Shown here: positions 7,862-16,584 of the stretch, piece after piece
Numbering within the stretch: the first letter of the stretch is position 1
How the letters are laid out: every line of letters starts with the position of its first letter
NCBI RefSeq assembly: GCF_030913705.1
Contig: NZ_CP133190.1
Coordinates: 496,001-560,000, forward strand
Length of the DNA stretch: 64,000 bases
Origin: Anaerocolumna sp. MB42-C2
Lineage (GTDB): Bacteria > Bacillota > Clostridia > Lachnospirales > Lachnospiraceae
Reading direction: 5' to 3'
The notes under the pieces: generated by a model
What the model saw: only the letters and a program-made list of their open reading frames with translations
What the model was told of the DNA's origin: nothing
The model's database searches: none
Translations under genes and position numbers: made by a program

Positions 7862-9112
7862 TTATGGTAAGAATTTAAGTTTGTCAATGTTTTCTATGTT
7901 ACCGACTAAAGATACACTGCACTTATCTTTCACTAGATATTTTCTGGTAAAATCCATAATTTCATCTTTCGTAACTTCGTTTACTTTGTCAATCGTTTCT
8001 TCCAATGGGATAATATAATTTTTAAGAAGAGTGGATTTGCCGTTACTGTTCATCCTGTTTTTAGCACTTTCATTACCCATGATCAGTTCAGTTTTAATCT
8101 GTTCTTTTGACATGGATAACTCATCTTCCGTTAAACCCTTCTCTTTTAAATCTTCAATAACATCAAAAGAATTTTTAAATACCTGTTCCAGCTGGTTAGG
8201 ATTCATAGCTCCGTATATATGCAGTAAACCGGCTTTTTTATAGGAACTCCCATATGAGTATATAGTATAGGTAAGTCCTAGATTTTCCCGGATAACCTGA
8301 AATAACCTGGAATTAATACTGCCGCCTAATACGGAATTTAAAATGGTTAAAGCGTACTTTTCATCTGCATCTGCTACAACGGACTCAAAAGCTATATTTA
8401 GATGAAGCTGTTCCACATCTTTTTCCTTAGTGTAAATGGAGGGGTGATAGATTGGTACTGTACAGTCAGGTTGTCTTTGCCCCGCAGGAATACCGGAAAA
8501 GCTTGCTTCTAACAGATCCATTACTTCCTCTTCGTTGATATTTCCCGCTACTGATATAACTATATTCTCCGAAACATAATACTTATCTATAAAGTCTAGA
8601 ATTTCCTGTCTTGTTATTGCTTTGACCGTTTTTTTACTGCCTGAAATCTGGTATCCTAAAGGATGCTTATCCCATATTTTCATTTGAAGCATTTCGTGAA
8701 CCAAATCTTCCGGTGAATCATCATACATATCGATTTCTTCTATAATAACACCTTTTTCTTTCTCCAGTGCTTTTTCATCAATCAATGAATTATTTAACAT
8801 ATCACCAAGGATGTCGATCGCTATCGACAAATGTTCATCCAAAGTTACCGCATAAAAAGAGGTGCATTCCTTACTGGTGTAAGCATTGATATCTCCTCCG
8901 ATTCTTGCCATATCATCGGCTATTTGTTTTGCCGTACGATTTTTAGTACCCTTAAAAAGCATGTGCTCAATTATATGTGAAATACCATTATTTTTTTCAT
9001 TTTCATTGGATGATCCTACCTTGACCCATACACCAAAAGCAGCACTCCTTAAATAAGGCATTGTCTCTAAAACTACAGTTATTCCATTTGATAACTTTTT
9101 ACGGTTAACCAT
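7862..9112 (-). CDS. M16-family zinc metallopeptidase (YmxG/processing-protease-like)
   Basis: A 416-residue protein with the inverted zinc motif HIIEH (H46, E49, H50) and the downstream glutamate in EKGVIIEEIDMYDD, the hallmarks of the M16B pitrilysin/mitochondrial processing peptidase family. Two homologous halves are expected; the second has the typical R/Y pair region (GGSINSRLFQVIRENLGLTY). There is no signal peptide, so it is probably cytoplasmic. In Firmicutes the homologue (B. subtilis MlpA/YmxG) is usually near pnp; here it is 10 kb from pnp. The physiological substrate is unknown. Confidence 0.88.
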   Translation of the reverse strand: MVNRKKLSNGITVVLETMPYLRSAAFGVWVKVGSSNENEKNNGISHIIEHMLFKGTKNRTAKQIADDMARIGGDINAYTSKECTSFYAVTLDEHLSIAIDILGDMLNNSLIDEKALEKEKGVIIEEIDMYDDSPEDLVHEMLQMKIWDKHPLGYQISGSKKTVKAITRQEILDFIDKYYVSENIVISVAGNINEEEVMDLLEASFSGIPAGQRQPDCTVPIYHPSIYTKEKDVEQLHLNIAFESVVADADEKYALTILNSVLGGSINSRLFQVIRENLGLTYTIYSYGSSYKKAGLLHIYGAMNPNQLEQVFKNSFDVIEDLKEKGLTEDELSMSKEQIKTELIMGNESAKNRMNSNGKSTLLKNYIIPLEETIDKVNEVTKDEIMDFTRKYLVKDKCSVSLVGNIENIDKLKFLP

Positions 9113-9261
9113 GAATTACTTCCTTTCTATTTTTCATATAGCCTAAATTGTATCACTAACGATAAGAATATACAATATAAGATTAATTGTAACCGATATA
9201 ATCTTTGATATTTAGGAAAACATAGCGCATTTTTATGAAATTGGATACAACCTGTTAATTT

Positions 9262-9298
9262 AAAAAAGACCGGAATTTTCGCAAATCCAATCTTTCTT
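9262..9298 (-). terminator. Rho-independent terminator after the winged-helix glycosylase gene
   Basis: On the minus strand, AAAGATTGGA pairs (with G-T pairs) with TTCCGGTCTTT, followed by a T run at 9267-9262. It lies just past the stop at 9305. Confidence 0.65.
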
Positions 9299-9304
9299 AT
9301 CCGA

Positions 9305-10480
9305 TCAATACTGTATAGTATTACATTCATTAAATCCAGCAAATCTGTTAACTGCGCGCTTCAGATTTTCAGCTAATTTTTCCGTTGATTTAATCCCATC
9401 TTCCAACCATATATTTTTGACCTGAAGACATTTGTTTTTCCGGTCATTTATAAGCTCTATCCTTCCTATAAATGAGTCACCGTATAAAACAGGGAGTACA
9501 TAATAACCGTACTTGCGCTCTGTCTGGGGCGTATAGATTTCCCATTTATAATCAAAGTTAAATATTACTTTTATCAGTCTTCTGTCCCATATCATGTTAT
9601 CCAGGGGAGCGATAAATTCCATACGATTTTTTAGTACGGGATTACTCTGGATCTGTTCTAATATCCTTAAGTCTGATTTAAGACAATAAAACTTCTCTTT
9701 TATGTCTTCTACCGTAATTTCCAGAATTTTTTCTTCCCGGAGTAAATCATCAAATACCTGATTTCTTTCATTCGCTTTCATATTACGGATAACTAACCAG
9801 GCATCTGAGGGTTTATTCCATAACAGTCCAACAGCTGAAATCCTGCGTAAAACATTCCATTTCATGTATTCCAAATCTACCTGGTTTGGTTCTTCTGCTT
9901 TTAGTATCCCCTCAGGTATGTAATCCTCCGACAGAGCATAATATTTTATCGCTCCTTTTTTATGATGGATGATTAACTCACCACGAAAATACATTGTTTC
10001 CAATGCCACTCTTGACAGACTGGTACTGTTCCCCCAGTACCAGTCTATCTTCTGACCAAAGTCTATATCTTTGGAGCAGGCCGGTCCGTTTTCTCTTATA
10101 AAATCTTTAATCCGATCAGCTACCGCATCTACCGCAGCCTTATTTCTGCTGCTATTTCTATAATATTCCCTGATCCGTCCGAAATATTTCCAATCCTCAA
10201 TCGCTATTATTGCAAGGTTTTTATCATAGTAATCAATTAATAACCGTTCTTTATACAGTAGTTCATAAAGCATCTGTTTTGAGAATCCTTTAATCCTTGA
10301 CTGTAATACCAACTCGGCATTTTTACCGCAGATATCAATAGGATCAAATTGAATACAGCCTGCCTGTCCGATAAATTCTAATATACCTCGTTTACCGGAA
10401 AACATAAAACTTCCTATCAGACCCTGCTTAAGCAAAATAAATCTTCGTGCCTGTTTATTTGTTAGATATATTGGTTCCAT
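9305..10480 (-). CDS. YcaQ/AlkX-like winged-helix DNA glycosylase family protein
   Basis: A 391-residue protein of the HTH_42 (COG3214) family. Members such as E. coli YcaQ unhook DNA interstrand crosslinks and alkylated bases. The catalytic QxD motif of that family appears as CIQFDPIDI around residues 42-50, followed by the conserved LVLQSRI. The winged-helix repeats and the C-terminal EFIAPLDNMIWDRRLI motif are also present. The start at 10480 (MEPIYLTNKQARRF) fits the family N terminus. It stands with two small unrelated genes. Family assignment is firm; the reaction is inferred from homologues. Confidence 0.8.
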   Translation of the reverse strand: MEPIYLTNKQARRFILLKQGLIGSFMFSGKRGILEFIGQAGCIQFDPIDICGKNAELVLQSRIKGFSKQMLYELLYKERLLIDYYDKNLAIIAIEDWKYFGRIREYYRNSSRNKAAVDAVADRIKDFIRENGPACSKDIDFGQKIDWYWGNSTSLSRVALETMYFRGELIIHHKKGAIKYYALSEDYIPEGILKAEEPNQVDLEYMKWNVLRRISAVGLLWNKPSDAWLVIRNMKANERNQVFDDLLREEKILEITVEDIKEKFYCLKSDLRILEQIQSNPVLKNRMEFIAPLDNMIWDRRLIKVIFNFDYKWEIYTPQTERKYGYYVLPVLYGDSFIGRIELINDRKNKCLQVKNIWLEDGIKSTEKLAENLKRAVNRFAGFNECNTIQY

Positions 10481-10520
10481 ATATTACTCCCTATAATCAA
10501 TCATAATTACCTATTGATGC

Positions 10521-10937
10521 TTATTTTGCATATTTACTATTTAATCCATTATGTAATAAATCAATAACTGCTTCTTCATATTCTAAATTATCATAATCTT
10601 TGTTCCAACCATAAATAATACCAATTTTTTGATTTTCAACAACATATTCTGCTAGTTTTTCTATGCTCTCATTTTTGGCTACTTTTACAAAAGTGCGATT
10701 TCTAATATCGTGATTTTCACCGAACATATCTCTATCACAAGGTCCTTCTTCACATTCCCAACAACCATTTATCCCTTTTTTAACACAACAGTTAAATTGA
10801 AAGCAGCCTTCATCACTTAAATATTTCCCGCAACAGTTACTTTCGGATTTACATCCAGCACATTTATCCGCCTCATGGCATAATGTACAGACTAAACCGC
10901 AATACCCTATATTTTGAGCAATATGTGTTATATCCAC
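10521..10937 (-). CDS. Cysteine-rich DUF3795-type protein
   Basis: A 138-residue protein that opens with IGYCGLVCTLCHEADKCAGC and has further pairs (CCGKYL, CFQFNCCVKKG, CWECEEGPCD), giving more than a dozen cysteines in the first 75 residues. This pattern is that of the DUF3795 family, which probably binds metal or an iron-sulfur cluster; its function is not known. The C-terminal half is a helical segment without cysteines. It lies between the glycosylase and an acetyltransferase on the same strand, with 40-70 base gaps. Confidence 0.75.
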   Translation of the reverse strand: MDITHIAQNIGYCGLVCTLCHEADKCAGCKSESNCCGKYLSDEGCFQFNCCVKKGINGCWECEEGPCDRDMFGENHDIRNRTFVKVAKNESIEKLAEYVVENQKIGIIYGWNKDYDNLEYEEAVIDLLHNGLNSKYAK

Positions 10938-11007
10938 TTAAAATCCCCCTTGCTTAATCGGTTCGCTACATGATACGATTACTTTTCATTTCTTTTTATC
11001 TTATGTA

Positions 11008-11547
11008 TTAATCCCCATATGGAATAATGGAACCATTCTCTAATTTAGAATATCCGCAGTTTAAAAGTGCTGAAATTCTTTCTATCGCCGTAGGAATTGC
11101 TTTTGTAAATACTTTATTAACTTGAAATAAATCATAGAGATTTTTATTTACTGCTTTTATAAGTTCTGTTATAATCTCTTCTTTTTCATAAGAAGAGGAG
11201 ATATCTAATCGTAATACTCCTAATTTCCCAAACCCCTCTGCCTTTTTTAACCAAGGGCAAAATTCTATGATTCCAATAACACGCTTATTGCTTTTATCAA
11301 TAATACTAAACCTGACATATACTTTATCCAGATATTCACGTTCCCATACATTCATATATGCCAACATCTCATTAAGGGTCTGAAAGTAAAAATTAGTATG
11401 GCAATTATCTGCATTAAAAAACTTTACTGCTTCCTGGTCCGAATAACATTGTAAAAGATCTTCTGCATCTTCCGGTATTGTCTTTCTTAACTGGAAATTG
11501 ACGGTTTCAAAAGACTGGCATTGTTCAAATGGATTCATTTTAGACAT
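11008..11547 (-). CDS. GNAT-family N-acetyltransferase
   Basis: A 179-residue protein resembling the RimJ/RimL-type GNAT domain. LRKTIPEDAEDLLQCYSDQEAVKFF at the N terminus and VYVRFSIIDKSNKRVIGIIEF in the middle are typical, but the acetyl-CoA loop (usually R/QxxGxG/A) is not clearly seen, so activity is uncertain. No ribosome binding site stronger than GAAAGG is present before the ATG. A 12-bp perfect hairpin lies 25 bases upstream of the start. Confidence 0.65.
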   Translation of the reverse strand: MSKMNPFEQCQSFETVNFQLRKTIPEDAEDLLQCYSDQEAVKFFNADNCHTNFYFQTLNEMLAYMNVWEREYLDKVYVRFSIIDKSNKRVIGIIEFCPWLKKAEGFGKLGVLRLDISSSYEKEEIITELIKAVNKNLYDLFQVNKVFTKAIPTAIERISALLNCGYSKLENGSIIPYGD

Positions 11548-11571
11548 AATATATACCTTTCAATATGTATT

Positions 11572-11615
11572 GGAATAACAAAACCATGATACTTACCTGC
11601 TTTATTTTGTTATTC
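11572..11615 (-). promoter_or_regulatory. Perfect 12-bp inverted repeat upstream of the GNAT gene
   Basis: GGAATAACAAAA and TTTTGTTATTCC are separated by 20 bases. It lies in the upstream region of the acetyltransferase gene and is not followed by a T run, so it is more likely an operator or leader hairpin than a terminator. Confidence 0.5.
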
Positions 11616-11721
11616 CTGAAAATATCTTATCATAGGATATACGACATCAGTATGTCAGAGTTATTGATGTGCAAATCGACGAATATAAATTGTTTGTATG
11701 GCATTTGACGCTCAAATCATA

Positions 11722-12639
11722 TTATGTATATAAATCATATAACCCACGAGCAACGGTTTTCATCCGCTCTTTTAATATATCAGGCTCAAGAACTTCTATA
11801 TCCTTTCCAAACCCCATTAATAAAGAAAACCACATTCTTTCCTGGGTTGGTTCCTGTAACTGAAGAATAAAAAAATTGTCATTCTCTTCCAATATAACAC
11901 CTCTTAAATACTCCTGAACGGGTATTTTGACTTCATTTTTGCATTTTAATTTTATAGTTATATAACTCTGATTATCTTCCGCTTCTATTCGTTTTATTAA
12001 TTGCTCAGCAGCTTCATGTTCTCTGGAAAATGGTATATTGGTTTCAACCAGTTCACGCATACGGATCAGTTTATACCACCTGTAATTTTTACTCATATGG
12101 CAGTAAGCAAGCAAATACCATGCATACCATTTATATTGCAAGGCAATTGGCTCTACTTCTTTCGCCGATGTCTGATTATTAGAATTCGTATAAGTAAATT
12201 GGATACAGTTTTTATCCGTTATGGATTTTTCTATACACTTTAGGTAATCATCCATATAATTGCCCTCATGACATACGGTTAAATCCATGAAAATATTCTG
12301 TTTTATTTCTTTATCCGATGTATTATGTAATATTTTTTCAAAAGTATCCCGTACTCCTTTCTGATTATAACCGGACTGAAACCCCTGTAATGCAGTGAGA
12401 ATATAGGAATAATCTTCTTCATCCATAAGCTTGCTGTCTAATTTATAATTATCCAATATTTTATATCCCCCGCCGGTACCGTACAGGGACGTGATCGGAA
12501 TACCGGATAAGCTGAGAGTTTCCATATCCCTTAAAATAGTACGTATGGATACTTCGAATTCTTCTGCCAGTACTCTGGCACTGACCACACCATGATTCAA
12601 CAGATAAATGGTTATTCCTAGTAAACGGTCAATTTTCAT
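11722..12639 (-). CDS. WYL-domain (YafY/DeoR-like) transcriptional regulator
   Basis: A 305-residue protein with an N-terminal winged helix (MKIDRLLGITIYLLNHG, VSARVLAEEFEVSIRTILRDME) and a WYL ligand-binding domain around residues 120-200 (EVEPIALQYKWYAWYLLAY, where the usual W-Y-L appears as WYAWYLLAY). A C-terminal WCX-like segment follows. GGGGGT just before 12639 fixes the start; the ORF can be read from 12696 but without a ribosome binding site. Two palindromes upstream suggest autoregulation. WYL proteins often sense nucleic acids or small ligands; the ligand here is unknown. Confidence 0.85.
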   Translation of the reverse strand: MKIDRLLGITIYLLNHGVVSARVLAEEFEVSIRTILRDMETLSLSGIPITSLYGTGGGYKILDNYKLDSKLMDEEDYSYILTALQGFQSGYNQKGVRDTFEKILHNTSDKEIKQNIFMDLTVCHEGNYMDDYLKCIEKSITDKNCIQFTYTNSNNQTSAKEVEPIALQYKWYAWYLLAYCHMSKNYRWYKLIRMRELVETNIPFSREHEAAEQLIKRIEAEDNQSYITIKLKCKNEVKIPVQEYLRGVILEENDNFFILQLQEPTQERMWFSLLMGFGKDIEVLEPDILKERMKTVARGLYDLYT

Positions 12640-12726
12640 AATACCCCCATTGCGTAACACATCTGCAGGCAAATGTATTACTGTCATATAATACACGAAA
12701 CATGTTACACCAGATTTTAATTATCC

Positions 12727-12805
12727 GAACAAAGTTTCTGTTCATTATATTGTAATATTATATATTTAAAATATCAAGTATAATCGGCTGTAACAAACTT
12801 TGTTC
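12727..12805 (-). promoter_or_regulatory. Candidate promoter of the WYL regulator flanked by two matching palindromes
   Basis: The palindromes TAACAAACTTTGTTC (12791-12805) and GAACAAAGTTTCTGTTC (12727-12743) share AAACTTTGTTC and bracket a TATAAT (12749-12744, minus strand). Two equal sites around a -10 in front of a regulator gene suggest an autorepression operator. The -35 is not obvious. Confidence 0.5.
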
Positions 12806-12821
12806 ATTTACCGGCACAATT

Positions 12822-12855
12822 AAAAAAGCCTTCCCGGAATACTCCGAGAAAGCTT
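12822..12855 (-). terminator. Terminator after the CsbD-like gene
   Basis: On the minus strand AAGC-TTTC-TCGG pairs with CCGG-GAAG-GCTT and runs into TTTTTT, 35 bases past the stop at 12889. Confidence 0.7.
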
Positions 12856-12888
12856 ACTTTTCTCAGGCGAATCATATGATATTATTAT

Positions 12889-13113
12889 TCATTTTTTCTT
12901 TTTATCCTCAATTACTACATTAGCTTTATCTAAAAGATCATTTGCTTTTCCTACTACATCATCTTTCATATCATCTGCTTTTTCCCCAATGACAGCTTTC
13001 ATACCTTGAACTTTACCCTGGAATTCCAGATCTTCATCATCCATCCATTTCCCTGCTTTTTCTTTCATTTTACCTATGGCTTTATCTTTGCCATTCTCCA
13101 ATTTGTCCATCAT
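12889..13113 (-). CDS. CsbD-family small stress-type protein
   Basis: A 74-residue, highly charged, helical protein. The pattern GKDKAIGKMKEKAGKWMDDE, then a G-KVQG segment, matches the CsbD family (general-stress proteins of B. subtilis and relatives). There are no membrane segments and no cysteines. A strong AGGAGG lies ahead of two consecutive ATGs (13113 and 13110); either may be used. The gene stands alone with its own terminator, and its upstream region contains two perfect hairpins. The molecular role of the family is unknown. Confidence 0.8.
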   Translation of the reverse strand: MMDKLENGKDKAIGKMKEKAGKWMDDEDLEFQGKVQGMKAVIGEKADDMKDDVVGKANDLLDKANVVIEDKKKK

Positions 13114-13155
13114 ATTACTTCCTCCTAAACTAATTAATTTATGTTAATAATTGTG

Positions 13156-13240
13156 TTATAGGAACAAAAGCGTGTTCCTATAATCGGAAGCACGGCAAAA
13201 AGCACCGGCTTATATCGGAAAATAAAAGCTATTTCCGATA
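13156..13240. repeat. Two neighbouring hairpins upstream of the CsbD-like gene
   Basis: TTATAGGAACA-N6-TGTTCCTATAA (13156-13183) and TATCGGAAA-N10-TTTCCGATA (13213-13240) are both perfect stems. A related but weaker stem (CTATAGGAAC...CTTCTATAG) occurs near 40488-40515. They may be leader hairpins of the CsbD gene or an intergenic repeat. Confidence 0.45.
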
Positions 13241-13309
13241 AGTAATAATATTAGCAAATTGATGAAAGACTATGCAAAAGGGACCGATTGCTGCAATATA
13301 TTAATAATT

Positions 13310-14398
13310 TTAGTTAATTAGTGTTTCTACTATGTCCTTATTCTCAAACAGGATACAGCCTCCTTTATGTTCACCCAATAAAATATTGTTGTTTCTTAAC
13401 TTTTTAAAAAAAGGCGACTGTAATGCTTCTTTTAACGTTATTGATTTTAAATTTGTGTCCGAATAGGGCGAGAAAGGACAAGGCTCTACCCCACCCTGAT
13501 AATTAATATGGAAAAAACCCCTTCCAGCCGCCAGGCATCCTCCTGATGACTTTTCATCTCCGGGAAATGAGATAAAAATCATATCGTCATAGATTTTTCT
13601 TAAGGCTAATAATTGTTTCTCCAGATACAATCTGTCATCTTCTGAGGGCGCTATATCTATGGTATCTGTTGTTACAGGAACATATTCTACATAAAATATT
13701 ACCTTGCAGCCCAAATTATTAAGAGCGGATAAAAAACTTTTTTGGGTTACTTCTTCTAAATTCTTTTTACTAACTGTTATGGATGTTCCATAAAGAATTC
13801 CTTTATTTTTCATTTCATTCATACCCAACAATAATTTGGAATAAATACCAGCTCCTCTTCTTTCATCCGTCGTTAAAGAATCACCCTCTATACTAAATAC
13901 TGGAATTAAATTTCGGTTATGATTTAATAACGTTATGTAATCTTCGTCTATTAAAGTACCATTTGTAAAAATGGGAAATATAATATTTTTATGTTTGGCT
14001 GCTGTCTGAATTACTTCTTTACGTAACATGGGTTCACCACCGGCAAGTAAAATAAATGAAATGCCGATTTCACCTGCCTCTTCAAAAATCAAATTCCATT
14101 CCTTATCTGTAAGCTGATTATCAGGATCTTTATCTGTACAGGATTTATTTGCTCTGGCATAACAGCCTTTACAGTGAAGATTACAGGAATTCGTAATACT
14201 TGCAATAAGAAATGGCGGAATATGTTCTCCTGCAGCCTCCTGTTTCTGTCTGATTTTTCTGGATTTTTTAACCTCCAGCATATAATTTGCTATAAATACA
14301 CTTTCTTTTGGATTCTTTAATGAAGCTTTGATTGCACCTTTTACTATATTTTCCACACCATTACTTAAGTATTCTTCTAACTTAAATTCTATATTCAT
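13310..14398 (-). CDS. Radical SAM protein
   Basis: A 362-residue protein with the [4Fe-4S]/SAM motif CNLHCKGC near residue 75, the SAM-binding GGEP (LLAGGEPMLRKE) about 45 residues later, and a shortened C-terminal region with few cysteines (GGCLAAGRGFF, PCPF, GGCILFENKD) that may hold a partial SPASM-type site. The N-terminal 60 residues are helical. The substrate cannot be inferred. It lies downstream of modC on the same strand, but a terminator and a promoter between them argue for separate transcription. The ATG at 14398 has only a weak GGAGACAGGG ahead of it. Confidence 0.82.
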   Translation of the reverse strand: MNIEFKLEEYLSNGVENIVKGAIKASLKNPKESVFIANYMLEVKKSRKIRQKQEAAGEHIPPFLIASITNSCNLHCKGCYARANKSCTDKDPDNQLTDKEWNLIFEEAGEIGISFILLAGGEPMLRKEVIQTAAKHKNIIFPIFTNGTLIDEDYITLLNHNRNLIPVFSIEGDSLTTDERRGAGIYSKLLLGMNEMKNKGILYGTSITVSKKNLEEVTQKSFLSALNNLGCKVIFYVEYVPVTTDTIDIAPSEDDRLYLEKQLLALRKIYDDMIFISFPGDEKSSGGCLAAGRGFFHINYQGGVEPCPFSPYSDTNLKSITLKEALQSPFFKKLRNNNILLGEHKGGCILFENKDIVETLIN

Positions 14399-14503
14399 CC
14401 CTGTCTCCCAACTTAATATTTTTCATGCTGCTTTCTAGCTTTTAATTGCCTTAACCATATTTTAATGACTTTTGTTTTGATCTAATATTTTTATTTTACC
14501 ACT

Positions 14504-14532
14504 ATTATATTCACATTTCTATCTTTCGGTAA
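14504..14532 (-). promoter_or_regulatory. Probable promoter of the radical SAM gene
   Basis: TTACCG (14532-14527) and TATAAT (14509-14504) are separated by 17 bases on the minus strand, about 105 bases before the start codon. The -10 is consensus and the -35 weak. The rest of the 362-base gap (14399-14760) holds the modC terminator. Confidence 0.5.
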
Positions 14533-14602
14533 ATCCTAATGAAGTTTTAACGTTTTGTTAATCTGTTTTATTACTCATTTATAAGCCTTGGCAGAAACAG
14601 AA

Positions 14603-14652
14603 AAAACCGGTCGAAAAGATGATATTGTACCTCATCTGCATCAACCGGTTAA
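14603..14652 (-). terminator. Terminator of the modABC operon
   Basis: On the minus strand AACCGGTTGA and TCGACCGGTT form the outer stem, with GATGA/TCATC inside, followed by TTTTTT. It is about 110 bases past the modC stop. Confidence 0.75.
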
Positions 14653-14760
14653 TATAAATATGATTACTGTCGTGTCTATTCAGTCTCCTATGTTCTAACT
14701 TTATGTATGTTAAACACTTAAAAACTTTATTTAAAATTATAGATTATAAAAAAATAATAT

Positions 14761-15801
14761 TTATTCCAGTAACATCAGATGTTCTTTGGGCAGCCTAATA
14801 TAATCAGGTAATTTCTCATTTAGTGTATTAACCCAGTAAGATTTACTGATTTTCCACCATAATTCATTGGAATTACTGTTAATAATTAAATTTTTTTCAA
14901 AAGGACTATCAGTTATACGAATACTATTGCATGGCAGTGAATTTTCCATTGTTTTATCCTCAGAAGGCCGGATATCATGAGCACGGATTCCTACATATCT
15001 TATATTTTCATTAACTTCTTCTTTCGTTTTTAATAACATTCCCCAGTCTAAGGCTTCTACTGTATAATCCGACTGTTTTTTTACTCTTGATATATTCTTA
15101 CATCCCGTCATTCTTGCCGCTGACAGTTTAACGGGTTTATCAAAGAGTTCTTTCGTGTTACCGCTTAATATCAAATTACCTGTATCCATAATAGCAATGC
15201 TGTCACATAAACCATAAATCTCATCCCTGTTATGGGATACAATAATAGTATCTCCGTGATATACTTTTAAAACTTCTAACAGTTCCTGCCAAAGATTTTC
15301 CTTAAGATAAGAATCCAGCGCTGAAAAGGGTTCATCCAATAAGACTACATCCGGTTCATACGCCAGTATTCTCGCTAATGCAACTCTCTGCTGCTGGCCG
15401 CCGGATAACTGCATGGGGTATCTTTTTTCTAAACCTTTTAAATGGAGGAATTCTACCATTTGGTCAACTCTGGGTTTTTTATTTTTTCTAGAGCCTTTTA
15501 ATCCGCATCCAATATTTTCTTCCACTGTCATATTGGGAAATAGAGCATAATTTTGAAATAAATAACCGACATTTCTTTCCTGAGGCGGCAAATCAATCTT
15601 CTTTTTTGAATCATATAATAACCTGCCATTTAAAATAATACTTCCTTCATCCGGCTTTTCTATTCCGGCTATGCATTTTAATGTCATACTTTTGCCGCAT
15701 CCGGAAGCCCCCAGGAGTCCCCTTCTTTCTTTATCCATATTCGTTTTAACATTCAGTGAGAAATTTCCTAATTTTTTTTTGATATCCACGGATAAGCTCA
15801 T
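14761..15801 (-). CDS. modC: Molybdate ABC transporter ATP-binding protein
   Basis: A 346-residue ABC ATPase. Walker A is GASGCGKS (around residue 32), the signature is LSGGQQQRVALARIL, Walker B is DVVLLDEPFSALD, and the switch histidine is in IVSHNRDE. The C-terminal 120 residues after the ATPase domain correspond to the TOBE/MOP-like regulatory region that binds oxyanion in ModC. It overlaps modB by four bases (ATGA), so translation is coupled. With ModA and ModB it drives molybdate (or tungstate) uptake for molybdopterin enzymes. Confidence 0.93.
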   Translation of the reverse strand: MSLSVDIKKKLGNFSLNVKTNMDKERRGLLGASGCGKSMTLKCIAGIEKPDEGSIILNGRLLYDSKKKIDLPPQERNVGYLFQNYALFPNMTVEENIGCGLKGSRKNKKPRVDQMVEFLHLKGLEKRYPMQLSGGQQQRVALARILAYEPDVVLLDEPFSALDSYLKENLWQELLEVLKVYHGDTIIVSHNRDEIYGLCDSIAIMDTGNLILSGNTKELFDKPVKLSAARMTGCKNISRVKKQSDYTVEALDWGMLLKTKEEVNENIRYVGIRAHDIRPSEDKTMENSLPCNSIRITDSPFEKNLIINSNSNELWWKISKSYWVNTLNEKLPDYIRLPKEHLMLLE

Positions 15802-16478
15802 TTAATTTCCTCCCCGGTTCCGAATTTTTTCTTCCTGTTTGGCAGATAATTCATAAAGAAAACAACAGTAAATGATATTAAAACAATCAGTATGACCCAG
15901 ATAGCGGCCCGATCCATCCTGCTTCCCTGAACTGCCATATAAATTGCAACTGGAATCGTCTGGGTTACTTTAGGTATATTACCGGCAATCATAAGAGTCG
16001 CACCAAACTCTCCCAAGGCCCTTGCAAATGCCAGTATTCCCCCTGATATGATTCCCGGAAGTGCAAGGGGCATGGTAATCTTCCAGAATATTTTCCACTC
16101 AGATATTCCCAGTGTCCTGGCTGCAAATAATAAATTGATATCAATCTGCTCAAATGCCGCCTTTGCGGAACGGTACATCAGAGGAAATGCGATCACAACC
16201 GCCGCCACCACCGTAGCAGACCAATGAAAGACAACCTGTATGCCTATGAAAGATAAAAGTTTACCCCCAGGACCGTGCTTTCCTAGCAAAACAAGGAGGA
16301 AAAAACCTGCTACGGTAGGCGGTAAAACAAGGGGAAGAGTAAACAAACCATCCAGAAACCATAGCAACCTGCCTCTTATTTTCAGAACCTGTTTAGCTGT
16401 ATAAATACCAAGAAAAAATGTAATTATGGTAGCTGTTATTGCAGTTTTTAATGATATCAATAAAGGTGACCAGTCCAT
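15798..16478 (-). CDS. modB: Molybdate ABC transporter permease
   Basis: A 226-residue integral membrane protein with about five or six transmembrane helices. The EAA loop that docks the ATPase is AARTLGISEWKIFWKITMPLALPGI. The N-terminal part LPLVLPPTVAGFFLLVLLG is characteristic of ModB. It lies between modA (107-base gap) and modC (four-base overlap). It forms the membrane channel of the ModABC importer. Confidence 0.93.
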   Translation of the reverse strand: MDWSPLLISLKTAITATIITFFLGIYTAKQVLKIRGRLLWFLDGLFTLPLVLPPTVAGFFLLVLLGKHGPGGKLLSFIGIQVVFHWSATVVAAVVIAFPLMYRSAKAAFEQIDINLLFAARTLGISEWKIFWKITMPLALPGIISGGILAFARALGEFGATLMIAGNIPKVTQTIPVAIYMAVQGSRMDRAAIWVILIVLISFTVVFFMNYLPNRKKKFGTGEEIK

Positions 16479-16584
16479 TTTCTTTATTCCTTCCTTTTAT
16501 TAGTTTAGCTATATAAGTATTTGCGAAACAAATTATTGCACCTGTATACCATATAATTTATACAATTTCAAACTATATCCAGCC

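Noticed and set aside
9127..9342. A 71-residue minus-strand frame between the M16 and YcaQ-like genes
   Set aside because: It overlaps the end of the YcaQ-like gene and the terminator at 9262; composition is that of AT-rich intergenic DNA.
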